NCBI RefSeq assembly: GCF_014127105.1 | Contig: NZ_CP059902.1 | Location: forward strand, 1,025,001 to 1,089,000 | Origin: Devosia sp. MC521 | GTDB lineage: Bacteria > Pseudomonadota > Alphaproteobacteria > Rhizobiales > Devosiaceae | Direction of reading: 5' to 3' | DNA: 64,000 nucleotides | Notes under the pieces: generated by a model | Told to the model about the DNA's origin: nothing | The model's input: the letters and a program-made list of their open reading frames with translations, nothing else | The model's database searches: none | Translations under genes and position numbers: made by a program | Shown here: piece after piece, positions 8,958-18,160 of the stretch | Position numbering within the stretch: the stretch's first letter is position 1 | Layout of the letters: the number at the start of each line of letters is the position of its first letter

Positions 8958-10163
8958 CTAGGCCGAGCGGAGACGGCCTAGGCGTTTGAAATTGCTACCC
9001 GCCATAGAGAGCGCCCCAATGAGGGAGAACCCGGCCGCACAAGCGATGGCGAGGCGATAGTCGTTCAAGCCCATCAGCACAGCAAATGCTGCGGCCGATA
9101 GAAGGTTTGTCGCGATCCCCATTAGGTCGATCAGCGAGGTGGACAACCCAACGCGCCCCTTAATCGCATCCTGCGCATAGGCGATGTTCTGTGTCTGGAT
9201 GAGCGCGACGCCGACAGCGTTAATGACGAGAAGGCAGTAGATCACAAGGATGGAGGGCGCGAGGCTCACGCTGGCGAGAAACACCGCGAGGCACAGGCCG
9301 GCAATTGCAAGCAGCGTTTCCTTGCTGACCTTGGTGGTCAGCCACGCAATAGCAAACATGGTCGGCGCTTCAATGGCAGCATTGATGCCCGAATAAATAC
9401 CTACATTGGCAAGCGTGCCGTCCAGTTCTTTGACGATAAACAGCGGCACGATATAGCTCGCCGTCCGCGCGCCGGTCCACATCAGGACGATTGAACAGAG
9501 GCCAAATACCTTGGGCCGCTCAATCGCAAAGGTTGAGAGCAATGATGCCCCTTCCGCTCTTTCGATGCGTGGCGATTGCACCGCGGTGTCGCGGTTTCGC
9601 AGCAAGGCGAGGAATATGGCGCCAATGGCCAAATAGCTCAGTGAAGAGAGCAGATAGACCAGAAAAACGTTGTATGCCGAAGCGATCCATCCCACCAGCG
9701 GGGGGACGATCACCCAGGCCAGGGTGAACATCATGCGCATAATGGTCATGATGAAGTCGGCCCTGTCCGGCCGATGGTGCACGAAGTATACGCGCATAAA
9801 GCCTAGGCATTGGGAAAAACACCCCAAGCCCAAAGGCATGATCACGGCCGTGGCGATGATGAAGGTGAGGGGCGATTGACCCCAGAATATCAGTGCGTGG
9901 CCTGTCATGCCCGCAAAGGCCGTCAGTATGACAAGCCAGCGGCGATCTTTGATCCGGTCCGAGAGCAGACCCAGCCCGACAGCACTGATCAGGCCGATCA
10001 ACGAACCAATGGCCATCACCGTTGCGAAAACGCTTGGTGCCATGCCCAGTGCGTCGACGCCAACCAGCGACGCATAGGGAGCGGTGGCTGCATAGGTGAT
10101 GCCGGAAAAGAACATGGATGTTCCCAGCATCGGCGTCACCGGCATGCGGACTGAATGCCCCAT
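8958..10163 (-). CDS. MFS sugar-efflux-type transporter, paralog 2
   Basis: The 401-residue integral membrane protein is a paralog of the downstream gene. It shares MFFSGITYAAT, PYASLVGVD, the loop GLLSDRIKDRRW, and AIKGRVGLSTSL late in the chain. The ATG at 10163 follows GGAGGAAACA, a strong ribosome site. The substrate is not evident; the SetA-like family exports sugars. The gap of about 95 bp to paralog 1 contains that gene's own copy of the control region, so each gene probably has its own promoter under a shared regulator. Confidence 0.8.
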   Translation of the reverse strand: MGHSVRMPVTPMLGTSMFFSGITYAATAPYASLVGVDALGMAPSVFATVMAIGSLIGLISAVGLGLLSDRIKDRRWLVILTAFAGMTGHALIFWGQSPLTFIIATAVIMPLGLGCFSQCLGFMRVYFVHHRPDRADFIMTIMRMMFTLAWVIVPPLVGWIASAYNVFLVYLLSSLSYLAIGAIFLALLRNRDTAVQSPRIERAEGASLLSTFAIERPKVFGLCSIVLMWTGARTASYIVPLFIVKELDGTLANVGIYSGINAAIEAPTMFAIAWLTTKVSKETLLAIAGLCLAVFLASVSLAPSILVIYCLLVINAVGVALIQTQNIAYAQDAIKGRVGLSTSLIDLMGIATNLLSAAAFAVLMGLNDYRLAIACAAGFSLIGALSMAGSNFKRLGRLRSA

Positions 10164-10190
10164 TGTTTCCTCCCAAACGGCAGGAGGACG

Positions 10191-10234
10191 GGTAAGGGGG
10201 TAAATCGTTTCCGTCTAATGAAAAACGACAATTT
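10191..10234 (-). promoter_or_regulatory. Duplicated upstream control region of MFS paralog 2
   Basis: This is the second copy of the 44-bp segment found before paralog 1. The first element reads TAAATCGTTTCCG and the second GAAAAACGACAATTT, so the CG-centred sites are less perfect here. The central GTCTAATGAAAA is unchanged between copies. Confidence 0.5.
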
Positions 10235-10458
10235 CTGAAATCAAACTGAGTGATGATGGAGAAAGCAAGTCTCTCAATAGGCCTGATTGGGCTCAATTGA
10301 TCAGGTCAATTCTGTGAGGGCTGCGAGACACACCCCCAGCAAGAAGTGCTGACATTCCTGCGAGCCGCAAAATTGTGAATAGCCAAAACAAGTTTCCTGC
10401 TGCGATGTAGGCGAAATTACTGCCGTTTGCGTCGCGGCCTATTTCTGGAGACAAAAGC

Positions 10459-11076
10459 GTGCCTTTGCGTTGGCAAGAAGTGGCTCTGCCGCTCGTTATT
10501 ATTACTGTCCTGATCGCCCTCAAATATGTACCGGCGTTCAGTCAGTTGCCCCTTTCACGAGCAGCGGGTGTTGTTGCCTTCGGCTATGCCGCCTTCCTCG
10601 CATTGCGATTGATGCAGCCCGAGGTCGCCCTTGTGACAGAGGACGGATGGAGCGAATTGCGGCCCTCGCTGGTCGAATATTTTGCCTGTTACGGCGCTGC
10701 GGCCCTGTCGCTGGTGCTGCTGTTGGGTGTGATCACCTTGGGTCATAATGCCGATCTGCTGGAAGTCTTTGCCACCTATCTGGCCGCGCTCTTATTGCTG
10801 GTCGGGGCTGCCGGTATCGGGCTGGTTGGCCTCTTTACCAACACCCGTTGGGATCACCGCCGTCTGGTGCATCGCTCGGCCTTGGGGCGTACCACCACAA
10901 TCGAATGGAGCAAGGTGCACAAAGTCATGCCCAATTGGCGTGGCGTTACCGTGGTTGCCTCGACCGGCGCGATTACTTTTTCTCAGTTTCACGCTGGTGC
11001 AGCGCAGCTGGTGAGCCACGCCGCCATGCGCGCGCGGCGCAATTCGGAAACCGCCACAAGCGCTTTCGGTCTCTAA
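10459..11076 (+). CDS. Four-segment membrane protein of unknown function
   Basis: The 205-residue product starts with GTG at 10459, eight bases after CTGGAG. It has hydrophobic segments near residues 8-22, 33-48, 73-95 and 102-125. A soluble C-terminal domain follows (about residues 128-205) that reads like a small PH-like fold: RLVHRSALGRTTTIEWSKV, then VTVVASTGAITF. No named family is recognised. It is a single gene, read towards the molybdopterin oxidoreductase gene 75 bp further on. Confidence 0.6.
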   Translation: MPLRWQEVALPLVIITVLIALKYVPAFSQLPLSRAAGVVAFGYAAFLALRLMQPEVALVTEDGWSELRPSLVEYFACYGAAALSLVLLLGVITLGHNADLLEVFATYLAALLLLVGAAGIGLVGLFTNTRWDHRRLVHRSALGRTTTIEWSKVHKVMPNWRGVTVVASTGAITFSQFHAGAAQLVSHAAMRARRNSETATSAFGL

Positions 11077-11151
11077 TTCATCAACGGGATTGATCCGAGC
11101 TATCGCAATTCTGCGTTTGCTCGGGTTAGGCCTTGGGGGTAGTTTTCGCCT

Positions 11152-13245
11152 ATGAACGCACAAGCCCCCAGCCGCACCATCCGCTCTGTATGCCCGCATG
11201 ACTGCCCATCGGTCTGCGCGCTCGACGTCGATATTTTGCCAGATGGCAAGGTGGGACGCGTGCGCGGGGCGAAGGACGACCCATACACAGCCGGCGTGAT
11301 TTGCGAAAAAGTGGCGCGTTATGCAGAGCGTATTCATCACGCTGAGCGCTTAACCCATCCGATGCGCCGTGTCGGTCCCAAGGGGGCAGGGCAGTGGGAG
11401 CGCATCACTTGGGACGAGGCGCTCGACGAGATTGCGACCCGCTTTCTCGCCATCGAAACCGAGCATGGGGCTGAGGCCATCTGGCCCTATTTCTATGCGG
11501 GCACGATGGGGCATGTGCAGCGCGACGGCATTGAGCGCCTTCGCGCCACCCGTGGCTATTCGCACCAATATGACACCATCTGCACAGGTCTGTCGTGGCC
11601 CGGCTATATCGCTGGCACGGGCCTACTCGGCGGCGTCAATCCCGAGCAAATGGCAGAGAGCGATTGCGTGGTGATCTGGGGCACCAATGCGGTCAACACC
11701 CAGATCAACGTCATGACCCACGCCACCCGCGCGCGTAAAACCCGTGGCGCGAAAATCGTGGTCATCGATATCTACCGCACGACGACCATGGATCAGGCCG
11801 ATCTGGCGCTCATCCTGCGGCCGGGAACGGATGGGGCGCTGGCCGTCGCGACCATGCACATCCTACTTCGCGATAGTCTCGCGGATCGGGATTATATGCG
11901 TGAATACACGGACTTCTCGCCAGAGTTTGAATCACATCTGCAAGCGCGTACCCCGCAATGGGCGTCTGAAATCACCGGCCTAAGTGTCGATGAAATAGAA
12001 GCCTTTGCCCGTCTGGTCGGCGAGAACAAGAAAAGCTTTTTCCGCCTCGGTTATGGCTTCTCGCGCCAGCGCAATGGCGCGACCTCGGTCCACGCCGCGC
12101 TCTCCATTCCGGCGATGACCGGCGCTTGGCAATATCGCGGTGGTGGCGCTTTTCACTCCAACTCCGGCACCTGGGGGCTGGATAAATCGCGCCTCAAAGG
12201 CACGTTCCTGCAAAAGGGCGCGCCGCGCGCCTTGGACATGTCCGAGGTCGGGCCCATCCTGACGGGCGACGCGAAAGCCTTGCAGGGAGGTGGGCCAGTG
12301 CGGGCGATGATCGTTCAAAACACCAATCCCGCCTCGGTTTGCCCCGAGCAGAACCGCGTGCGCGAAGGATTTATGCGCGACGATCTCTTCCTCGTCGTGC
12401 ATGAGCAGTTTTTGACTGAAACCGCTGAACTGGCGGACATCGTCCTGCCTGCCACCATGTTCCTCGAGCACAACGACTATTACACTCGTGGCGGCCATAC
12501 GCGTGTGCTCTATGGCCCAGCCGTGGTGGATCGCCCCGGCGAATGCTGGTCGAACCACGAGCTGATCAACGCCCTCGCCATTCGCCTCGGCGAAACCGAT
12601 CCGGTGTTCTTCACCAAGGATCGCGAAGTCGTCGCTGACACCTTTGCCCGCTCGGGCTATCCGGCTTTGGAAGAGGTGGAAGAAACTGGCTATGTCGACC
12701 GTGAGCGGCCTGACGATGTTGCCCGCTTCGCTAAGGGATTTAATTGGGAAGACGGACGCTACCGGTTTGCGCCCAATTGGCAGGAGGTCGCCGATCGCAA
12801 GGGCTATCGTTGGGTGTGCGATCCCGCCATCATGCCGAAGTTCGCCGATCATTGGGCCGTGAACGAAGTCGTCACCGAGGCGCTACCCTTTAAGCTGGCG
12901 ACAAGCCCAGCGCGCACCTTTCTCAATTCCTCGTTCAACCAAACCCCGGGCAGTCTCAAACGCGAAGGCGAGCCTTCGGTCTTCGTCCATCCTCAGGACG
13001 CCGAGCGGCTTGGCATTGCCGATGGCGATGCCGTCCTTCTTGGCAATGATCGTGGCGAGGTTGAACTGACTGCGCGTATCCACACCGGGCTTTCAACCGG
13101 GGTGCTGATTGCCGAAGGTCTGCACCGCAACAAATCCCATCGTGGTGGCAAAGGCATCAACGTCCTCACCAGCGCCATCCCCGCCGCCCCCTTCGGCGGT
13201 GTCCCCTTCCACGACGCCGCTGTGTGGCTGAAGCGAGCTCTGTAG
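11152..13245 (+). CDS. Molybdopterin-dependent oxidoreductase with N-terminal 4Fe-4S site
   Basis: The 697-residue protein belongs to the bis-MGD (DMSO reductase/formate dehydrogenase) superfamily. The N-terminal iron-sulphur motif has Cys14, Cys18, Cys22 and Cys51 (in CPHDCPSVC and later ICEKV). Further blocks bind molybdopterin: VVIWGTNAVNTQ, AKIVVIDIYRT, LILRPGTDGALA and, near the C-terminus, a molydopterin-dinucleotide binding domain (FNQTPGSLKREGEPSVFVHPQDA). No Tat signal is visible, so it is likely cytoplasmic. No partner subunit or chaperone gene is adjacent, so the electron acceptor and substrate cannot be stated. Confidence 0.88.
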   Translation: MNAQAPSRTIRSVCPHDCPSVCALDVDILPDGKVGRVRGAKDDPYTAGVICEKVARYAERIHHAERLTHPMRRVGPKGAGQWERITWDEALDEIATRFLAIETEHGAEAIWPYFYAGTMGHVQRDGIERLRATRGYSHQYDTICTGLSWPGYIAGTGLLGGVNPEQMAESDCVVIWGTNAVNTQINVMTHATRARKTRGAKIVVIDIYRTTTMDQADLALILRPGTDGALAVATMHILLRDSLADRDYMREYTDFSPEFESHLQARTPQWASEITGLSVDEIEAFARLVGENKKSFFRLGYGFSRQRNGATSVHAALSIPAMTGAWQYRGGGAFHSNSGTWGLDKSRLKGTFLQKGAPRALDMSEVGPILTGDAKALQGGGPVRAMIVQNTNPASVCPEQNRVREGFMRDDLFLVVHEQFLTETAELADIVLPATMFLEHNDYYTRGGHTRVLYGPAVVDRPGECWSNHELINALAIRLGETDPVFFTKDREVVADTFARSGYPALEEVEETGYVDRERPDDVARFAKGFNWEDGRYRFAPNWQEVADRKGYRWVCDPAIMPKFADHWAVNEVVTEALPFKLATSPARTFLNSSFNQTPGSLKREGEPSVFVHPQDAERLGIADGDAVLLGNDRGEVELTARIHTGLSTGVLIAEGLHRNKSHRGGKGINVLTSAIPAAPFGGVPFHDAAVWLKRAL

Positions 13246-13249
13246 TCTC

Positions 13250-13312
13250 CCTCCACCTCTCCCTTTGGGGGAGAGGTCGGCCGCAGGCCGGGTGAGGGGG
13301 CCTCACTATTCC
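13250..13312 (+). repeat. Intergenic palindromic repeat of the CTCTCCCTTTGGGGGAGAG type
   Basis: CTCTCCC and GGGAGAG flank a short loop, followed by a second hairpin in GTCGGCCGCAGGCCGGGTGAG. This is the composite palindromic element commonly scattered between genes in alphaproteobacteria. It sits just after the oxidoreductase gene and could act as a transcript end or stabiliser. Confidence 0.75.
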
Positions 13313-13327
13313 GCCGAGAACTCCTTC

Positions 13328-13364
13328 TTCTCCCTCCCCCTTGCGGAGCGGGCCGGGGTGGGGG
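13328..13364 (+). repeat. Intergenic palindromic repeat, copy 2
   Basis: This 37-bp copy shares its start (TTCTCCCTCCCCCTTG) and end (GGGCCGGGGTGGGGG) with 7605-7641 and differs only in a few bases in the middle. Confidence 0.7.
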
Positions 13365-13382
13365 GCTAGCGCCCCAAAAATC

Positions 13383-14147
13383 TCACCCAAAAGCCGCCCA
13401 GAAGAAATACGCCGTCATAAACATCCCATAGACAATGACCCCAATGCGGATCCATTGGCCGGGGATGTGTTGAGCCATACGCGCGCCGAGATAGCCGCCC
13501 GTCGTCACGCCAATCAGCGCGATGGAGCCATGATACCAATCAATCGAGCCATTGAGCGCAAAGCGGATCACGGCGACGAGCGCCACCAGCGTCGAGATGT
13601 AGAGTTTTAGCCCATTCATCGCGTGAATATTGGTCAGCCCGGCCATGGCCAAGGCCGCCAAAAGCAGAATGCCTAGGCCAGCATTAAAGAAGCCGCCGTA
13701 GACACAAACGCCGCCCATTAGCAGCAGGATCAGTGCTGCGCCGAGCTTTGCCATGCGGCTTGTTCCGCTGGAGCGCGCTTTGATAAAGCCGTTGAGCTGA
13801 TTGCCAAAGGCAAAGAGCGCGACCGCAAAACTCATCAGCCAGGGCACGACCAACTCGAACTGCGCGTCACTGACGACAAGAAGCAGTTCCGCGCCGATAT
13901 ACCCACCGATGATCGCGACAATACCGAAGGACAACATTTGCCCCCGATACATCTTCATGGACTGCCAATAGCCCGCTACGCCGCTGGCATAGCCGGGCAG
14001 GGCCGCATAAGTGTTGGAAGCATTGGCTAAAACCGGCGGTACGCCGACAAACAAAAGCGCCGGAAACACAATAAACGAGCCGCCGCCCGCCAGAGAGTTC
14101 ACGGCACCGCCGAGAAAACCGGCCAACAGCAAAATGATTTCAGTCAT
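13383..14147 (-). CDS. TSUP/TauE-SafE family membrane permease
   Basis: The 254-residue inner-membrane protein has about eight hydrophobic segments and the family's paired glycine-rich repeats: GFLGGAVNSLAGGGSFIVFPAL near the start and GGVCVYGGFFNAGLGILLLA in the middle. TSUP proteins move sulphite, taurine breakdown products or other organic anions; the substrate here is unknown. The gene is monocistronic and convergent with the oxidoreductase gene. Confidence 0.85.
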   Translation of the reverse strand: MTEIILLLAGFLGGAVNSLAGGGSFIVFPALLFVGVPPVLANASNTYAALPGYASGVAGYWQSMKMYRGQMLSFGIVAIIGGYIGAELLLVVSDAQFELVVPWLMSFAVALFAFGNQLNGFIKARSSGTSRMAKLGAALILLLMGGVCVYGGFFNAGLGILLLAALAMAGLTNIHAMNGLKLYISTLVALVAVIRFALNGSIDWYHGSIALIGVTTGGYLGARMAQHIPGQWIRIGVIVYGMFMTAYFFWAAFG

Positions 14148-14410
14148 AAGTCCCCCAAGCGCTTGGCGCTTTGCTAAACACTAGAGGTTTGGCAGCCTTC
14201 GTCCACCCCAATCTGCCTCGGTTGGACCTGCTCTTGACTTCCGCGCGGCGTCGCACCATTTACGCGACAGGGTGCTGCCCCTGCCGCTCGCGGGCCTTTG
14301 GCCTATGGTGAAGTCAGCGTGAGACACGATCCGCTTCGGAACACTCCCAAGGCGCATCATGGCAATGCGGGCTCCCATGAACACAGTCGCCTCTCATTGG
14401 AGAGACCGAA

Positions 14411-14851
14411 ATGTCGTATTCACTTGATACCCCGACCGCCACCACTCTGAAATCTGAAGCCAAAGACCTGCGCGATAGCTTGGCTCAGATGGGTCAGACG
14501 CTCAGCCACAGTGCGGCTTTGGAACAAATCGCGCAAAAGCATGGCTTCCGCGATTGGAACACCGCTCGGGCGGCGCTGCCAGAACGCGCGATCGCTCCCT
14601 ATCAGGTCGGCGAGCGGGTCAAAGGGCTTTATCTGGAGCAAGCTTTTTCCGGCCAGATCATCGGCGTCCAGATGTCTGGTAATATGCAGAGCTATACCGT
14701 GACCATCCAATTTGACGAACCGGTCAATGTCACGCCCACTTTCATGTTCGCGGTCCTGCGCCATCGCGTGACCGCAACGCTCGACGAGCACGGATTTTCC
14801 ATATCGCAGCGCGGCAATGGCAATCCGCAGATGCATATCTTCCGCCGCTAA
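14411..14851 (+). CDS. Glyoxalase-related N-terminal domain protein
   Basis: The 146-residue protein starts ten bases after GGAGAGACC. Residues 10-60 (LKSEAKDLRDSLAQMGQTLS, then HGFRDWNTARAAL) match the helical domain that NCBI labels glyoxalase superfamily or glyoxalase-related. The second half is a small beta domain (GERVKGLYLEQAFSGQIIG). The usual metal-binding glyoxalase fold is not visible, so an enzymatic role is doubtful. It stands alone upstream of tRNA-Ser. Confidence 0.6.
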   Translation: MSYSLDTPTATTLKSEAKDLRDSLAQMGQTLSHSAALEQIAQKHGFRDWNTARAALPERAIAPYQVGERVKGLYLEQAFSGQIIGVQMSGNMQSYTVTIQFDEPVNVTPTFMFAVLRHRVTATLDEHGFSISQRGNGNPQMHIFRR

Positions 14852-14857
14852 CAATAT

Positions 14858-14881
14858 GCCCCTCCCAGCTCCGGGAGGGGC
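14858..14881 (+). terminator. Perfect hairpin after the glyoxalase-related gene
   Basis: GCCCCTCCC and GGGAGGGGC pair exactly over a six-base loop, six bases after the stop codon. There is no T-run, so it may be a repeat-type stabiliser rather than a true intrinsic terminator. Confidence 0.45.
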
Positions 14882-15090
14882 GAACACTCAACTGCCGCTG
14901 TGCGACGCCAAGTTTGGCCCTTGCTGACACTGATTTGCCCCGCAGGAGGCCAAACAATGCCGGCACAGTGCCAATCATCGGCCCACAAATGCCAAAAACA
15001 CAGCAATCGAGGCACTCGATGGGGAAAAACCCAAATGGGGCGATAAATCCCTTGCCAGACAACGCCGAAGCCCTGTATCTCCCCGTGTGT

Positions 15091-15180
15091 GGAGAGGTGG
15101 CCGAGTGGTCGAAGGCACACCCCTGCTAAGGGTGCAGATCGGGAACGGTCTCGAGGGTTCGAATCCCTTCCTCTCCGCCA
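15091..15180 (+). tRNA. tRNA-Ser (anticodon GCT)
   Basis: The acceptor arms GGAGAGG and CCTCTCC pair, followed by G and an encoded CCA. The anticodon stem CACCC/GGGTG encloses CTGCTAA, giving anticodon GCT. The long variable arm typical of class II tRNA-Ser is present, and the T arm is GAGGG-TTCGAAT-CCCTT. The last 17 bases are the integration site of the element to the right. Confidence 0.95.
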
Positions 15181-15182
15181 CT
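15164..15182 (+). repeat. attL-type site in the tRNA-Ser 3' end
   Basis: The 19-bp sequence TCCCTTCCTCTCCGCCACT at the tRNA 3' end recurs exactly at 19704-19722. The pair bounds a 4.5 kb element whose integrase gene starts less than 80 bp inside. Confidence 0.85.
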
Positions 15183-15250
15183 GACCTCTGGAATGCCCAG
15201 AGCTCCTCGATTTCCAGCAATTCCAGTGCCTTAGCCTTCCTGCTGTTCCA

Positions 15251-16972
15251 GTGAACTGTTACAGTGAGGGCATGACTGACGTGCCAAATCATCCCCGACT
15301 TATGCTCCGCAAGGGCGTCTACTATCACCGTGCTTCGGTGCCGTTGGACATCCGCGATACTTACCCGAAGACCGAAGAGGTTTTCTCTCTCAAGACCAAA
15401 GACCCTCGCGAAGCCGTCAAGCTGGTACGTAAGGCCGCTGCCGAGGTGGATGCTCGGTTCGATGAACATCGTCGTCGTCAGAACGCGATGGTTACCATGC
15501 GCGATGAGCTGACCGATGCCGAGCTGAAGGCTGTGGAGCAAGCCTACTATGTCCACCTTCTGGAAGAGGACGACCAGCGACGTGACGGTGGTTTTTACGA
15601 TGGTGAGATGCTCGAGCTGCCAGCGCCTACCTTCGATGAGTACGCCGAGAATGTTGCCTTCGGTCTCAAGCTCGCTGAGCACTATCTGCCACGCCGTGCG
15701 TCTAGCGAGTTTTACGATGACGAGGCGGATGAGGTCCTAAGCTGGGATGGCTTCGACATCAGTTTGTCCAAGAGTTCCATAAGTCGCAAGAAGGTCGTAG
15801 CGGCGATCCAGCGGGCAGAGATCAAGGCTTACAAGGACATCGCGCTGCGAAACCAAGGTGAGCTGATCGACACTCCTGTGGTCGACACACCTGTCGTCCG
15901 TAGGGCGAGTGGGGTCATGCTAAGCGACGCTGCTAAGGCTTGGGTCGCAGACAAGCGCCCGGGCTGGACTGACAAAACCGCCAAAGCGAATGAGGTTGCC
16001 ATAGGTTGGTTCATTGACTTGGTAGGGGATAGGTTTCTCGGAGGCTACACCAAGGCAGATGGCAGAGCGTTCAAGGCGGCACTACAAGCGCTTCCCGCCA
16101 ACTGGACCAAGCAACCACAATTGAAGGGTCTGAGCTTCAGCAAGGCTGTAGAGAAATCCGCCCAGCTTGGACTGGAACCGATGAGCCTAAAGAACGCAGC
16201 GAAGAACATGCAGTTCGTCGGGGCATTCTGGACGTGGGCGGAGGGCAACTACGATGAAGTGTCGGGCAGTCCGATGGTCAAGCTGTCGCTTCCGAAGAGC
16301 TCGGCTCGGGATGAGCGTGATGCGTTCACGTCTGACGACCTAGCTGCGATCTTCTCAGCTCCGCTGTATCGTGGGTGTTTGTCGCTGCACAACTGGAAGC
16401 AGAAGGGCAACGTCGTACCAGTCGATAGCGGTCGCTATTGGGTTCCACTGGTGGGGCTTTACACTGGCGCTCGTCTCGCTGAGATAGTGCAGCTCAACGT
16501 AGAAGACGTGAGGTTCGAGGGCGATGTGGCTTACCTCAGCTTGATGCCTGGAGCTGAAGAAGGCGACGATCGTCGGGTCAAGAATGCGAATGCTCGACGC
16601 AACATTCCAATTCACAGCCAGCTTGTCGCCGCAGGGTTCTTGGAATTTGTGCAACGGGCCACGTCAGGCAAGCAAAAGCGCCTGTTCCCAGACATTGATA
16701 AAGCCGCAGACGGCACGTACTCGTCCGCGTTCTCCAAGTGGTTCGGCAACTTCCTGAAGGCTTGCGGGGTCAAGACAAAGAAGAACAGCTTCCATAGCTT
16801 CCGTCACACGTTCGAAGACGCTTGTCGTGCTGGCGGTGTGCCGATGGAGTACATCAATGCCATCCAAGGCCATGCGCAGGGCGGCGAGGCTGATCGGTAT
16901 GGCAATGGTGGTTATCCGGTAGCGTTGCTCAAGGCACAGATTGAGAAGGTGCGTCTGGTCAGCCTTCGGTGA
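15251..16972 (+). CDS. Tyrosine integrase of element 1
   Basis: The 573-residue site-specific recombinase has an Arm-binding-like N-terminus (RLMLRKGVYYHRASVPLDIR), a SAM-like core-binding region around residues 215-330, and a C-terminal catalytic domain. Visible catalytic elements are the first arginine in LYTGARLAEIVQLN, HSFRHTFEDA (H-x-x-R), the GHAQGGEADRYG block with the histidine, and a tyrosine near the end. The start could be MTDVPNHPRL, seven residues in (15272), rather than the first ATG. It is directly adjacent to tRNA-Ser and should catalyse integration there. Confidence 0.9.
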   Translation: MNCYSEGMTDVPNHPRLMLRKGVYYHRASVPLDIRDTYPKTEEVFSLKTKDPREAVKLVRKAAAEVDARFDEHRRRQNAMVTMRDELTDAELKAVEQAYYVHLLEEDDQRRDGGFYDGEMLELPAPTFDEYAENVAFGLKLAEHYLPRRASSEFYDDEADEVLSWDGFDISLSKSSISRKKVVAAIQRAEIKAYKDIALRNQGELIDTPVVDTPVVRRASGVMLSDAAKAWVADKRPGWTDKTAKANEVAIGWFIDLVGDRFLGGYTKADGRAFKAALQALPANWTKQPQLKGLSFSKAVEKSAQLGLEPMSLKNAAKNMQFVGAFWTWAEGNYDEVSGSPMVKLSLPKSSARDERDAFTSDDLAAIFSAPLYRGCLSLHNWKQKGNVVPVDSGRYWVPLVGLYTGARLAEIVQLNVEDVRFEGDVAYLSLMPGAEEGDDRRVKNANARRNIPIHSQLVAAGFLEFVQRATSGKQKRLFPDIDKAADGTYSSAFSKWFGNFLKACGVKTKKNSFHSFRHTFEDACRAGGVPMEYINAIQGHAQGGEADRYGNGGYPVALLKAQIEKVRLVSLR

Positions 16973-17570
16973 TGAAACATTCCGTGAATGCGCCTAGCTC
17001 CTGACTAACGCGGAACAGTGTTTTAACTACCAACGGTGTGCGCGGCGCCAGCTCTCTTTCTCTTGGGGTGTATCGCAATTGGTTTTTGGCCTGTAGCTGA
17101 GCAAGTACTAGGAGGGCCTCAATGATGACATCCCCGGCAACGTCATGGGTTATCATGCCCTTGTAGTCAGCTGTGCGGAGTTCCTTAGCGACACGCTCGG
17201 CTTGCCAGCGGATGCGTGAGTGCAGGTTGGTGCAAACTGGGTGACGCAACATGGTTGGAATGTCATGTCCGGCCGCTCCGGAGGTGGCGGGCGTTACTCC
17301 ATTCAGATAATGGCAGGCTTTCACCAAATGTTCCAAGCCTTGTGCTGCAGCCGTAAGAGTGGGCACCCAGAGATAGCTGTTTAAGTCAATAAGTCTGGCT
17401 CTGTGCAGAAGCGCATCATCTTCGTTGAGTATGGGGATTTCATAATGACGATCTTGGTGCACGGTCTCGTCAAGCACATAGGCAGCGAAGCAAAACTGTT
17501 TCGCCTTATCGATACATTCTTGCGCTTTCTGTGAGGTTGTTGTCTCGTTGACGCTATCGGATGTAGTCAT
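16959..17570 (-). CDS. Hypothetical protein with HEPN-like helical core
   Basis: The 203-residue protein is almost wholly helical. The central segment (LWVPTLTAAAQGLEHLVKAC, then LNGVTPATSGAAGHDIPTML) resembles the core of HEPN-type proteins, where a helix pair is followed by a GHD or GHN turn. The usual R-x4-6-H ribonuclease motif is not clear. Its 3' end overlaps the integrase stop by 14 bp on the other strand. HEPN assignment is a weak inference; a role in nucleic-acid stress or defence would follow if it held. Confidence 0.5.
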   Translation of the reverse strand: MTTSDSVNETTTSQKAQECIDKAKQFCFAAYVLDETVHQDRHYEIPILNEDDALLHRARLIDLNSYLWVPTLTAAAQGLEHLVKACHYLNGVTPATSGAAGHDIPTMLRHPVCTNLHSRIRWQAERVAKELRTADYKGMITHDVAGDVIIEALLVLAQLQAKNQLRYTPRERELAPRTPLVVKTLFRVSQELGAFTECFITEG

Positions 17571-17620
17571 TCGGGGGTAGCTCTCGTGGTGACCCTAACG
17601 CTAACACAGCAATTGTGCGG

Positions 17621-18160
17621 TCAGCCAACTTTAAGGCGGTAAACAGTCGACCTCGCCACGTTTAGTCGCTTTGCAACGGCCGTAGGAGTCTCACCAGCAG
17701 CCAAAGCTGACCGGATGGCATCAGCGTCCACCGTGACCGGACGGCCTTTGTAGCGTCCATCCTGCTTCGCCTTTGCGATCCCTTCAAGCTGACGGTCCCG
17801 GCGTAAGTCGGTCTCAAACTCTGCAATAGCCCCGAGCATGTTGAACATCATGCGACCAGTGGGTGTCGTCGTGTCGATGCTCTGTTCGGTGACGATCAGC
17901 TCAACGCCCTTGGCTTTTAGCTCCTCGCTGATGTTGTGGAGATCGATGACTGACCGCGCCAAGCGATCCAGTCGTGTCACCAGCAGCACATCACCAGAGC
18001 GAGCAAACCGGATTGCCTCTTCGAGCTTCGGGCGATCTTCACGAGATGTCCCGCTGGCTTTGTCGATGAACAGCTCCTCGGCCCCCTTGGCAACCAACAG
18101 GTCAACCTGAGCAGCTTCGTTCTGACCAGTGGATGATACGCGAGCATAACCGATCTTCAT
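17621..18160 (-). CDS. Serine recombinase (resolvase/invertase type)
   Basis: The 179-residue protein starts MKIGYARVSSTGQN, where Ser9 is the expected nucleophile of small serine recombinases. The catalytic region continues with DKASGTSREDRPKLEEA and VTRLDRLARS, then the long dimer helix (FNMLGAIAEFETDLRRDRQ). The C-terminal 40 residues form the helix-turn-helix (ETPTAVAKRLNVARSTVYRL). It probably resolves or inverts DNA within the element. The divergent upstream gap holds candidate binding sites. Confidence 0.92.
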   Translation of the reverse strand: MKIGYARVSSTGQNEAAQVDLLVAKGAEELFIDKASGTSREDRPKLEEAIRFARSGDVLLVTRLDRLARSVIDLHNISEELKAKGVELIVTEQSIDTTTPTGRMMFNMLGAIAEFETDLRRDRQLEGIAKAKQDGRYKGRPVTVDADAIRSALAAGETPTAVAKRLNVARSTVYRLKVG

